From Gammaproteobacteria bacterium (GTDB taxonomy: Bacteria > Pseudomonadota > Gammaproteobacteria > Xanthomonadales > Wenzhouxiangellaceae), in NCBI GenBank assembly GCA_021772985.1, contig JAJFKX010000038.1:1-64000 (forward strand): DNA of 64,000 bases. Direction: 5' to 3'. This document shows, piece by piece, positions 9,760 to 19,454 of the stretch; position 1 is the stretch's first letter, and the number at the start of each line of letters is the position of its first letter. The translations under genes were made by a program, and so were the position numbers. The notes below the pieces were generated by a model that had not been told where the DNA came from, made no database searches, and was given only the letters and a program-made list of their open reading frames with translations.

Positions 9760-10146
9760 ATGAGTACAACCGTTACATTTGATCGCGTATTTATCGAAGC
9801 ACTGGAAATTGAAACCATCATCGGTATCTTCGATTGGGAGCGCACCCAAAAACAGATTGTCAGTCTGGATCTGGAAATGAATGCCGATATCACTCGTGCA
9901 TCGTTGACCGATCACATAGATGACACTTTGAATTACAAAGAAGTGGCCAAACGCTTAATCGGTTTCATTGAGCAAAGTGAGTTCCAATTGGTGGAAACAC
10001 TCGCACAACGCTGTGCCGACATTATTTTGAATGAATTCCCGGTGCAGTGGTTGAGCTTGAGAGTCAGCAAACCAGGTGCTGTCAGGGGCTCCCGCGCAGT
10101 CGGTGTGATGATCGAACGCTCACGCTCCGGCTGGGGCGCAAAATGA
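9760..10146 (+). CDS. folB: Dihydroneopterin aldolase
   Basis: FolB cleaves 7,8-dihydroneopterin to 6-hydroxymethyl-dihydropterin and glycolaldehyde in folate synthesis. The 128-aa sequence shows the family pattern: VFIEALEIETIIGIFDWERT at the N-terminus, LNYKEVAKRLIGFIEQSEFQLVETLA in the middle, and VSKPGAVRGSRAVGV near the end. The stop codon overlaps the folK start (ATGA), which indicates translational coupling. In many relatives plsY lies between tsaD and folB; it is absent here. Confidence 0.95.
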   Translation: MSTTVTFDRVFIEALEIETIIGIFDWERTQKQIVSLDLEMNADITRASLTDHIDDTLNYKEVAKRLIGFIEQSEFQLVETLAQRCADIILNEFPVQWLSLRVSKPGAVRGSRAVGVMIERSRSGWGAK

Positions 10147-10628
10147 CCGAAGTCTATCTGGGTTTGGGCAGTAATACTGACGCAAGGCGGTATTTGCGCA
10201 GTGCACTGCGCGCATTGGAAACCAAATTCGGCGCCATCCAGTGGTCACCGGTTTATACCAGCCCGGCAGTTGGCTTTGATGGTGATGATTTTCTGAATAT
10301 GGTGGTCAAAATCAAAACCAACCTGCAAGCTGCAGTATTGCGTGACTGGCTAAGACAATTGGAAGACCAGCACGATCGTGACCGCAGCCAGCCCAGGTTT
10401 TCGGATCGCTCACTGGATATAGATATTTTGTTGTTTGGTAACCGGGTACTTGATAAAGATGGGCTGGTGCTGCCACGTGCCGAAATCCTTCATTACGCAC
10501 ATGTACTCAAACCACTGGCTGATCTGGCACCTAAACTGCGCCACCCTGTTGAAAAAAAATCCTATCGGCGTTTGTGGCGCGAGTTTGCTGATAAGCAACA
10601 ACAACCATTGTATTTGACGACCATTTGA
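10143..10628 (+). CDS. folK: HPPK, hydroxymethyl-dihydropterin pyrophosphokinase
   Basis: FolK transfers pyrophosphate from ATP to 6-hydroxymethyl-dihydropterin, the step after FolB. The protein of 161 aa opens with YLGLGSNTDARRYLRSAL and carries DFLNMVVKI, the ATP- and metal-binding segment DRSLDIDILLFG, and PRAEILHYAHVLKPL. I placed the start at ATG 10143, overlapping the folB stop, rather than at an upstream in-frame codon inside folB. The next gene, on the other strand, is a FolM-type reductase, so folate genes are grouped. Confidence 0.95.
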   Translation: MTEVYLGLGSNTDARRYLRSALRALETKFGAIQWSPVYTSPAVGFDGDDFLNMVVKIKTNLQAAVLRDWLRQLEDQHDRDRSQPRFSDRSLDIDILLFGNRVLDKDGLVLPRAEILHYAHVLKPLADLAPKLRHPVEKKSYRRLWREFADKQQQPLYLTTI

Positions 10629-10631
10629 TCA

Positions 10632-11387
10632 TCACATAAACAAACTGCGACCACCATCCACAGCCAGTATTTGGCCGGTTATATAAGGCGCATCCAGCGC
10701 CAGAAACGCCACTGCTTTTGCCACATCCTCGGGTTGACCGCATCTTTGCAATGGAACGCGTTCCAGAATCAATTGCCGGCCCGCTTCACTGATGCCGTTT
10801 TCCGGCCACAAAATCGCACCTGGTGCGACCCCGTTAACCCTGATGTCGGGTGCCAGCTCTTTGGCCAGGGAACGGGTCATGGTTTGTAATGCAGCCTTGG
10901 CCATACAATAGATGGTGTGTGTTTTCATCGGCCGTTCGATATGAATATCGACAATGCTGACAATATTGCCTTGTGCCTGGCGCAGCAATGGCAGCAACTG
11001 CTGGCTGAGAAACAACGCGCCGCGGACATTGCTGTTGATCAACCGGTCCCAGTCTTCCAGTGTCAACGTCTCTAAAGGCGTGGGATAAAACTGTGATGCG
11101 TTATGTACCAGCAGATCCAATCGACCATACTGTTCGGTCAGTTGCTCTGCCAGTGCCTGCAAAGCCTGAATATCGTCCAGATCCGCACACAATACGCTGG
11201 CAGATTCCGCACGCAGGTTGTTGAGCCTCTCCACCAGTGCATCAGCTTGCTCTCTTGATTGGCGACAATGCACAATCACCTGTAAGCCACGGGCATGCAA
11301 ATGCTCAGCGATGCCCGCCCCAATACGCCGGGCAGCACCGGTAATCAGGACAACTTTATTTTGCTCTGGAGGAATGCTCACTCGCAT
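10632..11387 (-). CDS. folM: Pteridine reductase / FolM-type short-chain dehydrogenase
   Basis: This 251-aa short-chain dehydrogenase has the nucleotide-binding motif TGAARRIGAGIAEHL. The Arg in TGxxRRIG marks NADPH-dependent pteridine reductases rather than ordinary SDRs. LVHNASQFYP and the Tyr-x3-Lys pair YCMAKAAL complete the active site, and GQILAVDGGRSL ends the protein. FolM reduces dihydromonapterin and has weak dihydrofolate reductase activity in E. coli. It converges on folK with only three bases between, which supports a role in pterin metabolism. Confidence 0.85.
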   Translation of the reverse strand: MRVSIPPEQNKVVLITGAARRIGAGIAEHLHARGLQVIVHCRQSREQADALVERLNNLRAESASVLCADLDDIQALQALAEQLTEQYGRLDLLVHNASQFYPTPLETLTLEDWDRLINSNVRGALFLSQQLLPLLRQAQGNIVSIVDIHIERPMKTHTIYCMAKAALQTMTRSLAKELAPDIRVNGVAPGAILWPENGISEAGRQLILERVPLQRCGQPEDVAKAVAFLALDAPYITGQILAVDGGRSLFM

Positions 11388-11401
11388 GTCACTATTGTCG
11401 C

Positions 11402-12487
11402 ATGAACCCGTTGCAACAACAGCTGATCAGCGACATCCGCACCAACGGCCCACTACCCTTTGTCGATTACATGGAATATTGCCTGTATGCGCCAGGTTAT
11501 GGTTATTACGATTCTGATAAAACCATCTTTGGTGCTACAGGTGATTTTGTTACTGCACCGGAATTGGGCAAGTTGTTCGCCGGAACATTGGCGCGATCGA
11601 TTGCCGACACAGCTTCCAGGCTGGGTAGTTATGAACTACTGGAAATTGGCGCCGGTAGCGGCAAATTGGCCTTGGATCTGCTGCAGGCATTGCAACAGTT
11701 GAACAGTTTGCCTTCGCGCTACCGCATTCTGGAAAAAAGTAAAACCTTGCGGCAGCGTCAACAAACCTTGTTAAATCAGACTGGCTTACCGTTAAGCATA
11801 GAATGGTTGGATGACTTCCCCAGCCAGCCCTGGCGGGGCACCATCATTGCCAATGAAGTGCTGGACGCATTGCCGGTAGAAAACTTTCGTGTCACTGCTT
11901 CCGGGCTTGATCGGCTGGCGGTATCCGTTAATAAAAACAATCAGCTGAAATGGGACGCATTGCCGGCAACCCCGGAGCTTACAGAAGCCGTCAGGCAATT
12001 ACAGCAGACCTTGTCCGAACAGCATGCCATTGAATGGTCATCACCTTATACCTCAGAAATCTGCCTGGGCCTGACCAGCTTGCTTGCAAACCTCAAAAAA
12101 AACCTGACCAGCGGTCAACTGCTGTTTATTGATTACGGTTATCTAAGGCATGAGTTTTATCATCCACAACGACATATGGGCACGCTGGTCAGTCATACCG
12201 GTCATCAAGGGCATTTTGATCTGCTGGCCAACCCCGGTGCCCAGGACATAACAGCCTTCGTAGACTTCTCTGCAGTAATGGATGCCGCTGAAGCTTGTGG
12301 CCTGAACGTTGATGCTTTTCAGACCCAGGCTAATTTTTTAATCACTGCTGGTATCGAACAGGTGATGCAGGATGCTTTACTGGGTGGTTCAACTCAAACT
12401 GCAATGATGCTTTCACATGAAATGAAGCAATTAATGTTGCCGGGTGAGATGGGAGAAAAGTTTAAAGTTCTGCAGTTGAGCTGTTAG
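11402..12487 (+). CDS. SAM-dependent methyltransferase, MidA/NDUFAF7 family
   Basis: This 361-aa protein belongs to the MidA-like family (COG1565). In mitochondria its member NDUFAF7 dimethylates an arginine of complex I. The N-terminal PLPFVDYMEYCLYAPGYGYY, GDFVTAPELGKLFAG, the SAM-binding LLEIGAGSGKLALDLL and IIANEVLDALPVENF are typical. The bacterial substrate is not known. It is read divergently from folM with 14 bases between start codons, so their promoters must overlap the two coding regions. Confidence 0.9.
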   Translation: MNPLQQQLISDIRTNGPLPFVDYMEYCLYAPGYGYYDSDKTIFGATGDFVTAPELGKLFAGTLARSIADTASRLGSYELLEIGAGSGKLALDLLQALQQLNSLPSRYRILEKSKTLRQRQQTLLNQTGLPLSIEWLDDFPSQPWRGTIIANEVLDALPVENFRVTASGLDRLAVSVNKNNQLKWDALPATPELTEAVRQLQQTLSEQHAIEWSSPYTSEICLGLTSLLANLKKNLTSGQLLFIDYGYLRHEFYHPQRHMGTLVSHTGHQGHFDLLANPGAQDITAFVDFSAVMDAAEACGLNVDAFQTQANFLITAGIEQVMQDALLGGSTQTAMMLSHEMKQLMLPGEMGEKFKVLQLSC

Positions 12488-12570
12488 ACCGCTTCCATTC
12501 AAGCCGGAAATGACAGCAAGCAAGTCTTTGGGCCGCTTTCGGGCGATAGTCCGGCAGATGGGAGGTTTGC

Positions 12571-13800
12571 TTAGAGATTCGGTGGTTTATGAATACTTTT
12601 TAAACGCATAAGCCGCTCGGACCGTATTTTTTCAGCAATTAATTTTCCATTGGGGTTCGCTTTAACGAATTCTTGAATCGAGATGCCATGCAACGACTCT
12701 AAGCCCTGCAATAAGAATTGGAGCTGGGGATATTCGCGCTGCTCCAGCCCGGTTCTGCCTCTTGCATCCATTTCACTTGCCTGTAGAAAATATTCAAATC
12801 TCTGCGGCCGCCGAAAAGCATCCGTTTGTTCGAACAGCTTCAAAATTGTTGCCGGTTTTAATACTTTCGCTCGGTGCACATGCAAATGCCATCGACAGAC
12901 AATTTCAGCCAGTTCAGTATATTTTTTAGGTGTTTTAAGCCGTTTCCCGACCATTTGCACCAGTGGCACGCCGGCTTGCTCATGGCCGCGATGGCCAGGC
13001 CACTCTGACGGCGGAGTCAGGCCTTTGCCAAGATCATGCAGCAATACCGCGTAGATCACCATTGGGTCAAGCTTCGCCAAGGCAGCCTGTTCCAAGGCCA
13101 GCAGGATATGCACGCCGGTGTCAATTTCCGGATGATGTTCCAGCGGCTGGGGCACGCCGAACAGATTATTCACTTCAGGTAATATTTCAGCCAAAGCTCC
13201 GCACTCGCGTAATACCTGAATAAATACTTGTGGTGCACGGCTGTTTAAAGCTTTGTGCAGTTCCTGCCAGATACGTTCAGCACTGAGTGTGGCCAATTCA
13301 CCTGATGCAGTGATTGTTGCCATCAGTTGCAAAGTTTCCGGCGCTACTCGAAAACCCAATGGCGCAAATCGCGCAGCAAACCGGGCAACCCGTAACACCC
13401 GCAATGGGTCTTCCGCGAAAGCAGGAGAAACATGCCTCAGCCAGCGCGATTCCAAATCCTGTTGACCGTTATACGGATCGATCAATTGTCCATTGTGGTC
13501 CTTGGCAATGGCATTAATGGTGAGATCACGGCGTTGCAGGTCATCTTCCAGGGTGACATCCAGGCCAGTGTAAAACACAAACCCCTGGTGTCCTCGTCCT
13601 TGCTTACGCTCGGTCCGTGCCAAGGCATATTCCTGATGGCTTTGCGGATGCAGAAACACCGGAAAGTCCTTGCCGATAGGCCTGTAGCCCTGTTCAATTA
13701 ATTGTTCAGGTGTTGCCCCAACTACCACAAAGTCGTGATCTTCGACCGGTATTCCCAGCAACTGATCACGCACCGCCCCACCAACTTCATAAATCCGCAT
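12571..13800 (-). CDS. cca: Multifunctional CCA-adding enzyme with HD domain
   Basis: This enzyme builds and repairs the 3' CCA of tRNAs. The N-terminal nucleotidyltransferase domain shows [13 protein letters not shown] and the metal-binding EDHDFVVVG. The RxDRR-like base-selection region follows ([12 protein letters not shown], then [15 protein letters not shown]). The C-terminal HD phosphohydrolase part ([12 protein letters not shown], then GHRGHEQAG) is typical of the gammaproteobacterial form. I chose ATG 13800 (MRIYEVGG), giving 409 aa; a longer reading frame would run into the upstream gene. The last gene of an apparent slt–NDUFA9-like–cca operon. Confidence 0.96.
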   Translation of the reverse strand: MRIYEVGGAVRDQLLGIPVEDHDFVVVGATPEQLIEQGYRPIGKDFPVFLHPQSHQEYALARTERKQGRGHQGFVFYTGLDVTLEDDLQRRDLTINAIAKDHNGQLIDPYNGQQDLESRWLRHVSPAFAEDPLRVLRVARFAARFAPLGFRVAPETLQLMATITASGELATLSAERIWQELHKALNSRAPQVFIQVLRECGALAEILPEVNNLFGVPQPLEHHPEIDTGVHILLALEQAALAKLDPMVIYAVLLHDLGKGLTPPSEWPGHRGHEQAGVPLVQMVGKRLKTPKKYTELAEIVCRWHLHVHRAKVLKPATILKLFEQTDAFRRPQRFEYFLQASEMDARGRTGLEQREYPQLQFLLQGLESLHGISIQEFVKANPNGKLIAEKIRSERLMRLKSIHKPPNL

Positions 13801-13804
13801 AGGC

Positions 13805-14779
13805 TTAGCCGTTCCGCCCTGCACTTGCCTGATAACGCTGATAACGCCGACGTTTAGCTCCACTCAGCAGATACTTCGGTGCGGTTGTCTCCAGCGACCG
13901 CGGCCTGATACCAAGCTCAGGCAGTGCGTTGTGCTGACAAACGCTGTCGAGTTGCAATGATTTGTAATTATCACTGGAAAACGGTTTGCCCGGCACCAAA
14001 TCCATCAGCTGACCCTGCAACCATGATAATGCTTTGGGCAATCCGATAATCCAGCGATGCAGACCCATTACCCTGCGGGTATAGTTCACCAGTTGTTTAA
14101 GCGTATACGTATCAGGACCACCTAGCTCCAGGGTTTTACCGATCAATGTTTGGTCATCAACCGCCCGCACAATCACCGCCGCAACATCACCAACCCAGAC
14201 TGGTTGAAACCGGCTATCGGGACAGGCCAGCGGCATCACCGGAGCTATTTTTAATAGCTGCGCAAAACGGTTGATGAAGCTATCGCCTGAGCCAAAAATA
14301 ACCGAAGGTTGAAATACAGTGACCTGCAAGCCTTCATCAGTTGCTTGACGCAACCGCTGTTCTGCTTGGCCGCGGCTGATCAGGTAATGGCTTTCCCCCT
14401 GTCCCGCACCCAACGCACTCATATGCAGATAACGCCTACAACCAGCCTGCTGCATCGCTTTGATAACAATTTCAGTCAACTCAACATGGGCGCGGTGGAA
14501 ACCCTTACCGCCAAATCCGCGTTCATTAAGAATGCCGACCAGATTGATCACCAGATCATGTTGCGCAAATATTTCAGTCAACAACTTCACATCATAAACA
14601 TCAACCGTCAGTACTTGTGTCTGCGGAATTAAAGCGGTACTACGGCAACTTGCCGCTGCTCTGGACAATACTGTAATGTGATGGCCACAGTCGGCCAGCA
14701 GCCGGCACAAATGTCCGCCTACAAAACCACTGCCGCCCAAAAGAGCGATTTGCTTTGCTGGTTTTTTCAAAACGTGCAT
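13805..14779 (-). CDS. NDUFA9-like NAD(P)-binding atypical SDR
   Basis: This 324-aa Rossmann-fold protein is of the atypical short-chain dehydrogenase type related to complex I subunit NDUFA9. It has the cofactor-binding [31 protein letters not shown], and [18 protein letters not shown]. Members often lack the full Tyr/Lys catalytic pair and may bind NAD(P)H without a clear reaction. It is tightly packed between slt (two bases) and cca (four bases), suggesting co-transcription. Function is uncertain. Confidence 0.85.
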   Translation of the reverse strand: MHVLKKPAKQIALLGGSGFVGGHLCRLLADCGHHITVLSRAAASCRSTALIPQTQVLTVDVYDVKLLTEIFAQHDLVINLVGILNERGFGGKGFHRAHVELTEIVIKAMQQAGCRRYLHMSALGAGQGESHYLISRGQAEQRLRQATDEGLQVTVFQPSVIFGSGDSFINRFAQLLKIAPVMPLACPDSRFQPVWVGDVAAVIVRAVDDQTLIGKTLELGGPDTYTLKQLVNYTRRVMGLHRWIIGLPKALSWLQGQLMDLVPGKPFSSDNYKSLQLDSVCQHNALPELGIRPRSLETTAPKYLLSGAKRRRYQRYQASAGRNG

Positions 14780-14781
14780 TG

Positions 14782-16794
14782 TTAGTTGATTACGACCGGT
14801 AATACCTGGGTACAGTTTACCGCACGTTGTCGGAGGCGGGCTCCAATTACTGTTTCCATCCCAGGCATCCGGCTGGTGATTGGCTGGGCTGAACCGGTCA
14901 GCCGCCAGTCATACACCAGGCTGAACGCCAGCACTCGCGGAATATAATCCCGGGTTTCAAAATACGGTAGTGTTTCAATCCAGATATCAGGCGGATTGGA
15001 TGGCCGGGTGGCTTCCCAGCGTTGTTGCACATGCGGCCCGGCGTTGTAAGCTGCCAACACCGCGACCGGATCATTCCTGAACCTTGTCAGCAGGCTGGAC
15101 AAATTCGCCGTACCAAAACGGATATTGGTAGCTGCCTGCAGCAGGCTGGCGCTACCGGTGTAGGCCAATCCATGCTGGCCGGCCAACCGGCGTGCCGTGT
15201 CAGGCGTCACCTGCATCAGGCCACGTGCACCGGCACCCGAAATCGCTTCCGGATGCCAGGCACTTTCAGCCCGAATTAAACCATGAACCAGGGCTGTATC
15301 CAGACGGCGATTTTGGCTTTGCTGTTGTAGTTCCGCTTGATGCGCCAACGGGAAACGCAATGCATATTGGGCCCGATGCCCGGCATCATTGAGTGTGAAT
15401 ATCGATTGGTGCAGCCAGCCTTCACTGGCTGCCAATTGTGCTGCCCGCAACCGTTGTTCAGCGTTAAGATCAGCCTGAGCACTGCGCCAGGTACGGGTGG
15501 CGTGACTGGTTAGACCGGTATGAAATAACTCCAGCGCACGCTCTAACACTGCTTGTGACGGCAGCGGGTTATTGGCAACCGGCAATTGATCCGGGACCGG
15601 GCAAATCTGATAATCCTGGTCCAGCCAGTCCGCCGCCAAAAAACCATAATAACTGGCTTGACCGGCCAGTTGTTTGAATATCATTTTTGCTGCTTCTGGT
15701 TGGTTACTGTTTTGCAGCGCACGCGCCTGCCAGTAACGCCAGCGTTCATCATTTTGACCTTCAGCAGACATCCGCAAAATGCTATCCAGCACTTCCGCCC
15801 ACAAACCATTGGCCAGCGCCGTGCGAGCCCGCCATTCCAGTAGCTGTTGATCTTGGTAAACTTTTTTGACGCTATCGATGGTATGCAATGCAGCCGGCTC
15901 CAAATCCAGCGCATGAAACACACCGATGCTGTGTAATGGTGGTGTGCTGATAACCTCAGGCCAGCTGAAATGCTGATCCAGGGATTGCCACAATGGCAAG
16001 CCGGTTGCTGCATCTGCCTTAGCCTGTTGCTCCAACCCCCAGGCTGCAATTTGCCAGGCTCGCTGTTCATCAGGCCACTGGCTGGCACTGCGCAAGGTTG
16101 ATACACGTCGGTTTCGCATGGCTAACCAGCGTTGCAACCAGATACGATCAGCAGCACTTAAAAACCTCTGCAGGTATCCAGCCAAGCCAGTCTCACCTGC
16201 CTGCATTGCCAGACCCACACGCTGCCAGGCTAATTGCTGGGTTATACCCGCCCTTTTTTGTAACCAGATAAACGCAGCATCACATTGTTTTGGAAGGCTA
16301 TTACCTGATAACCAAATTGACTGTATGTCATTTATCAATTCTGCTTCACGGTTTTGCTGACGTCCGTAAGTGACCACCCTGGCGTGGGCCAAATAACACT
16401 GCAATAACGTATCTGATGATGTCCCTGTCTCCTGTAGCAGGACATCATATTGTCCTGATCTGCCCAACCAGCCCAGCCAACGGTTACGTAAGGCAGAGGC
16501 GAAAGACCAGTCGGAATAACGGTGCAGATAATCGCGAATCTGGTCATTGCTGAAGGCATCCGGGCGCTGCCGCATTTGCTCGGCTAACAGATAAGGTAAC
16601 AATGGATAGTTAGTCAGTGTTGCCGCTTCTGCATTGGCGGTATTCCAATCTGCGCGGCCCAAAGCCTGCCACGCGCGTTCAAATGCTTCGCGTTGTTGTT
16701 GCTGGGCAAAGGCTGGCTGACAGCTGTAAATTAATACCATCAGTATCAGCCAGTTAAATATGCAGAAAATTGTTGTTGCCTGTTTAGCAATCAT
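14782..16794 (-). CDS. slt: Soluble lytic murein transglycosylase
   Basis: This 670-aa periplasmic enzyme cleaves peptidoglycan between MurNAc and GlcNAc with formation of 1,6-anhydro ends. It has an N-terminal signal segment (FCIFNWLILMVLIYSCQPAFA), a long alpha-superhelical U-shaped domain (about residues 35–430), a linker domain, and a C-terminal lysozyme-like domain. The catalytic Glu lies in HGLIRAESAWHPEAIS, followed by GAGARGLMQVTPDTARRLA and LAAYNAGPHVQQRW. Length and order match Slt70. Start at ATG 16794. Confidence 0.95.
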   Translation of the reverse strand: MIAKQATTIFCIFNWLILMVLIYSCQPAFAQQQQREAFERAWQALGRADWNTANAEAATLTNYPLLPYLLAEQMRQRPDAFSNDQIRDYLHRYSDWSFASALRNRWLGWLGRSGQYDVLLQETGTSSDTLLQCYLAHARVVTYGRQQNREAELINDIQSIWLSGNSLPKQCDAAFIWLQKRAGITQQLAWQRVGLAMQAGETGLAGYLQRFLSAADRIWLQRWLAMRNRRVSTLRSASQWPDEQRAWQIAAWGLEQQAKADAATGLPLWQSLDQHFSWPEVISTPPLHSIGVFHALDLEPAALHTIDSVKKVYQDQQLLEWRARTALANGLWAEVLDSILRMSAEGQNDERWRYWQARALQNSNQPEAAKMIFKQLAGQASYYGFLAADWLDQDYQICPVPDQLPVANNPLPSQAVLERALELFHTGLTSHATRTWRSAQADLNAEQRLRAAQLAASEGWLHQSIFTLNDAGHRAQYALRFPLAHQAELQQQSQNRRLDTALVHGLIRAESAWHPEAISGAGARGLMQVTPDTARRLAGQHGLAYTGSASLLQAATNIRFGTANLSSLLTRFRNDPVAVLAAYNAGPHVQQRWEATRPSNPPDIWIETLPYFETRDYIPRVLAFSLVYDWRLTGSAQPITSRMPGMETVIGARLRQRAVNCTQVLPVVIN

Positions 16795-16862
16795 TAAAAC
16801 CGGTCCAATCGTGTTAAGTTTATGCTGCGTAAGAATATGACAATTAATATCTAAGTTTTGTT

Positions 16863-17678
16863 ATGTCAATCATTCTATTAATTATCCTCGGTCTTGTGGC
16901 TGGCTTGCTGGCTGGATTACTGGGTATTGGTGGTGGGCTGGTGATTGTTCCGGTCATCGCTTTATCAGCAATGTCCCATTTTGATCTGGCCAATGGCCAA
17001 GCCATGCACATGGCTGTCGCAACATCTATCGCCAGCATCTTATTGACAGCACTTGGCAGTATTATCACGCATCACCGTCACGGCGCAATCCGTTGGCGAT
17101 TTTTATTACGCTATACGCCCTGGATTGCAGCCGGTGCCTGGCTGGCCACCATCAGCGTCGAGTTTTTATCCAGCGTGCTGAATGGCTGGTTATTAATTGG
17201 ACTGTTTGTCATGTTTGCCTTTATCACAGCCGTAAAATTGTGGTTCAGCAGCAATACAACCCATCGTATTGAGCCTCACATACTGAATTTCAGCTGGCCT
17301 CAAGATGCTTTTATTGGTTTTCTTATAGGTCATCTTTCGGCTTTACTTGGCATTGGCGGTGGCAGCATGAATGCGCCTTATTTTAATGGGCGTGGAGTGC
17401 CTATGCAGGTTGCAGTAGGCACCGCTGCAGCCTGTGGTTATCCACTGGCGCTGGCTGCTGCGTTAGGCTTTGCCTGGCAGGCGTTTCCAGGTGCAAATGA
17501 TTTCAATGCACCATTGTTGGGCACAATCCATTGGCAGGCTGCGTTGATAATCGGCATCAGTGGTTTGCTGGCTGCACCATTTGGTGCACACTTGGCTCAT
17601 CGCTTGCCGGAACAACTGCTGCGCAGAATATTTTCTGTGCTGTTGCTGGTTCTAGCAGCACGAATGCTGTGGTTTTGA
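16863..17678 (+). CDS. Sulfite exporter TauE/SafE family membrane protein
   Basis: This 271-aa membrane protein has about eight predicted helices arranged as two halves, each with the family Gly-rich motif (LLGIGGGLVIVPVI near residue 19, LLGIGGGSMNAPYF near residue 163). The family moves small organic or sulfur-containing anions; the substrate cannot be assigned here. It is divergent from slt with 68 bases between start codons. Confidence 0.9.
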   Translation: MSIILLIILGLVAGLLAGLLGIGGGLVIVPVIALSAMSHFDLANGQAMHMAVATSIASILLTALGSIITHHRHGAIRWRFLLRYTPWIAAGAWLATISVEFLSSVLNGWLLIGLFVMFAFITAVKLWFSSNTTHRIEPHILNFSWPQDAFIGFLIGHLSALLGIGGGSMNAPYFNGRGVPMQVAVGTAAACGYPLALAAALGFAWQAFPGANDFNAPLLGTIHWQAALIIGISGLLAAPFGAHLAHRLPEQLLRRIFSVLLLVLAARMLWF

Positions 17679-17695
17679 TAAGAACTGCAACTGCT

Positions 17696-18460
17696 TCACC
17701 AGCTTAAACTGGCATGCAACGGTAAATGGTCCGAGTAGGTTTGCTCACCTACTTCGCAAAATTCAATCTGCAAATCTGGCGAAACCAGCAAGTGATCAAT
17801 ACCACGCTGCGGTTGCCAGGTGGGGAAAGTCAAACTGCCGCAGCTGGCATGTTGCAACCCGGTATTGTCTAAAAATCTTTGGAAGGATAAGTTTTGCGGT
17901 GATACATTAAAATCCCCAAGTACTATGCAGTAACGTTGGTTTCGCAAGATTTCGGTCAGATATTCCAACTGCAACTGCCTGGATAACGCCCCCAGCGATA
18001 AATGCACAACCATCACCAGCAAGCGTATATCCGGCAACATAAACCAGGCACATAACGCGCCGCGCCCTGGAACTGTGCCCGGCAAGTTATATTCCTGTAG
18101 TTTTTCCGGCTGCCAGCGCGCCATCAAGCCATTGCCGGCATGAGCAAGATTCCCAACCCGCCGATTGGATTGATGATGTTGGAATTGAAACCCCGCTGTA
18201 TCGGCTATGAATCTGGTCTGGTCGATAAAACCAGTGCGCAGACTACCTGCATCGGCTTCCTGCAATCCGACAATATCAAAATCACTGGCCAGGGTGGCTA
18301 TTTGCCGCAGCACATCCCGATGCTGATGATGCGGTAATAACTGACGCCAACTGCCGGTGACGTAATCACTGTACCGACGGGTACGAATACCCGCCTGGAT
18401 GTTATAGCTTAATACCCTTATCCGCCGCGAGCTTACTGGTGTATCGACTGCAGCACTCAT
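17696..18460 (-). CDS. Endonuclease/exonuclease/phosphatase family protein
   Basis: This 254-aa EEP-fold hydrolase has the signature motifs LSYNIQAGI (Asn), VGLQEADAG (metal-binding Glu), VVHLSLG (catalytic His), VLGDFNVSPQ (Asp/Asn) and YSDHLPLHASL (Asp-His). No signal peptide is visible. The family includes DNases, phosphodiesterases and lipid phosphatases, and I cannot choose among them. It sits downstream of dsbA and cytochrome c4, a grouping also seen in pseudomonads. Confidence 0.88.
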   Translation of the reverse strand: MSAAVDTPVSSRRIRVLSYNIQAGIRTRRYSDYVTGSWRQLLPHHQHRDVLRQIATLASDFDIVGLQEADAGSLRTGFIDQTRFIADTAGFQFQHHQSNRRVGNLAHAGNGLMARWQPEKLQEYNLPGTVPGRGALCAWFMLPDIRLLVMVVHLSLGALSRQLQLEYLTEILRNQRYCIVLGDFNVSPQNLSFQRFLDNTGLQHASCGSLTFPTWQPQRGIDHLLVSPDLQIEFCEVGEQTYSDHLPLHASLSW

Positions 18461-18512
18461 TACCAGAGCTGTTTACTAACCCAAAACCAGCACCCATCGG
18501 TCAATATCACGC

Positions 18513-19214
18513 TTAGTTGTTGGTAGTGCTTACAGCAACTTCAGCCGCGTCAGCCGGGTTCTGTGCAACCTCAGTTGCGAATTCCTGGGCAACCAGAAAA
18601 TCGACCAGTTGTAACATCGCTTCATGCGTTCTAATGACATCGTTCACACTGATCAGGTATTTCCCGTTAACAACAATACTTGGCGTACCTCGTAAGTTGT
18701 AACGACGGGCATTGGTATTTTCCTGGTTCATCCGGGTTACAACCGAGAATGATTCAGCTGTGCTTAGGAATTTTTCAGGTTCTACGCCGTATTCAACATA
18801 AAATTCAGCAATCTCGCCTAAATTGCGAAATCCGCGATTTTGATTGTGTATCGCATCGAACATCGCGCCATGGCTTTCATCAGCTATGCCTAATGTATCT
18901 GCAGTGATAAAGGCTCGACCGAATACCTGGAAGGTGGGATTGAACATGGCCGGACTACGGCGGAAATACACGTAGTCAGGTTTGCTTTCTTCCCAGGCTG
19001 AAATATGCGGGTGAAAACTCATACAATGCGGACAGGCATAACTGAACATTTCCACCACTTCGACCTGGCCTTTGGGAGCCTTAGTCTGTACCGGTGGCTC
19101 TATTACAGTGTAGTGTTTACCGGCTTCATACGTGGTTTGTGCGTTAACAGCGGTTGTATACACCCCCAAAACCAGTAACAGGCCAAGTATTGCCTTGTGC
19201 TGAATCTTGATCAT
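18513..19214 (-). CDS. dsbA: Thiol:disulfide interchange protein DsbA
   Basis: DsbA introduces disulfides into proteins in the periplasm. The 233-aa precursor starts with a signal peptide (AILGLLLVLGVYTTAVNA). The thioredoxin fold carries the CPHC active site within FSYACPHCMSFHPH, and the cis-proline loop is RGTPSIVVNGKY. A GGAGAAC ribosome site precedes the ATG. It lies beside the cytochrome c4 gene, as often in gammaproteobacteria. Confidence 0.96.
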   Translation of the reverse strand: MIKIQHKAILGLLLVLGVYTTAVNAQTTYEAGKHYTVIEPPVQTKAPKGQVEVVEMFSYACPHCMSFHPHISAWEESKPDYVYFRRSPAMFNPTFQVFGRAFITADTLGIADESHGAMFDAIHNQNRGFRNLGEIAEFYVEYGVEPEKFLSTAESFSVVTRMNQENTNARRYNLRGTPSIVVNGKYLISVNDVIRTHEAMLQLVDFLVAQEFATEVAQNPADAAEVAVSTTNN

Positions 19215-19352
19215 TACTTGTTCTCCATCAATATTCTTTGGTCTGATCGGTTACAGACATTGCCTGCTAACCGGTGTTCCATAAAAATTCTTAGAAAGGC
19301 TTCTGATTGAATCCTAGCTGGGTTTAAATTCAATCAAATGCCCGCTTATATC

Positions 19353-19400
19353 CAGTACTCTATTCACTGAATCCGTTATTATTGGACCGATAGAGTACTG
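19353..19400. repeat. 11-bp inverted repeat between cytochrome c4 and dsbA genes
   Basis: CAGTACTCTAT (19353–19363) is repeated in inverted form as ATAGAGTACTG (19390–19400), a perfect match around a 26-base spacer. It lies in the 240-base gap after the cytochrome c4 stop and before the dsbA start. No T run follows on either strand, so it is more likely a regulatory or RNA-processing element than a terminator. Confidence 0.4.
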
Positions 19401-19454
19401 TCAGTATCCTTATCGGTACTGAATCCAAACTTAACTGCCGGCACCTGTTTGTTG

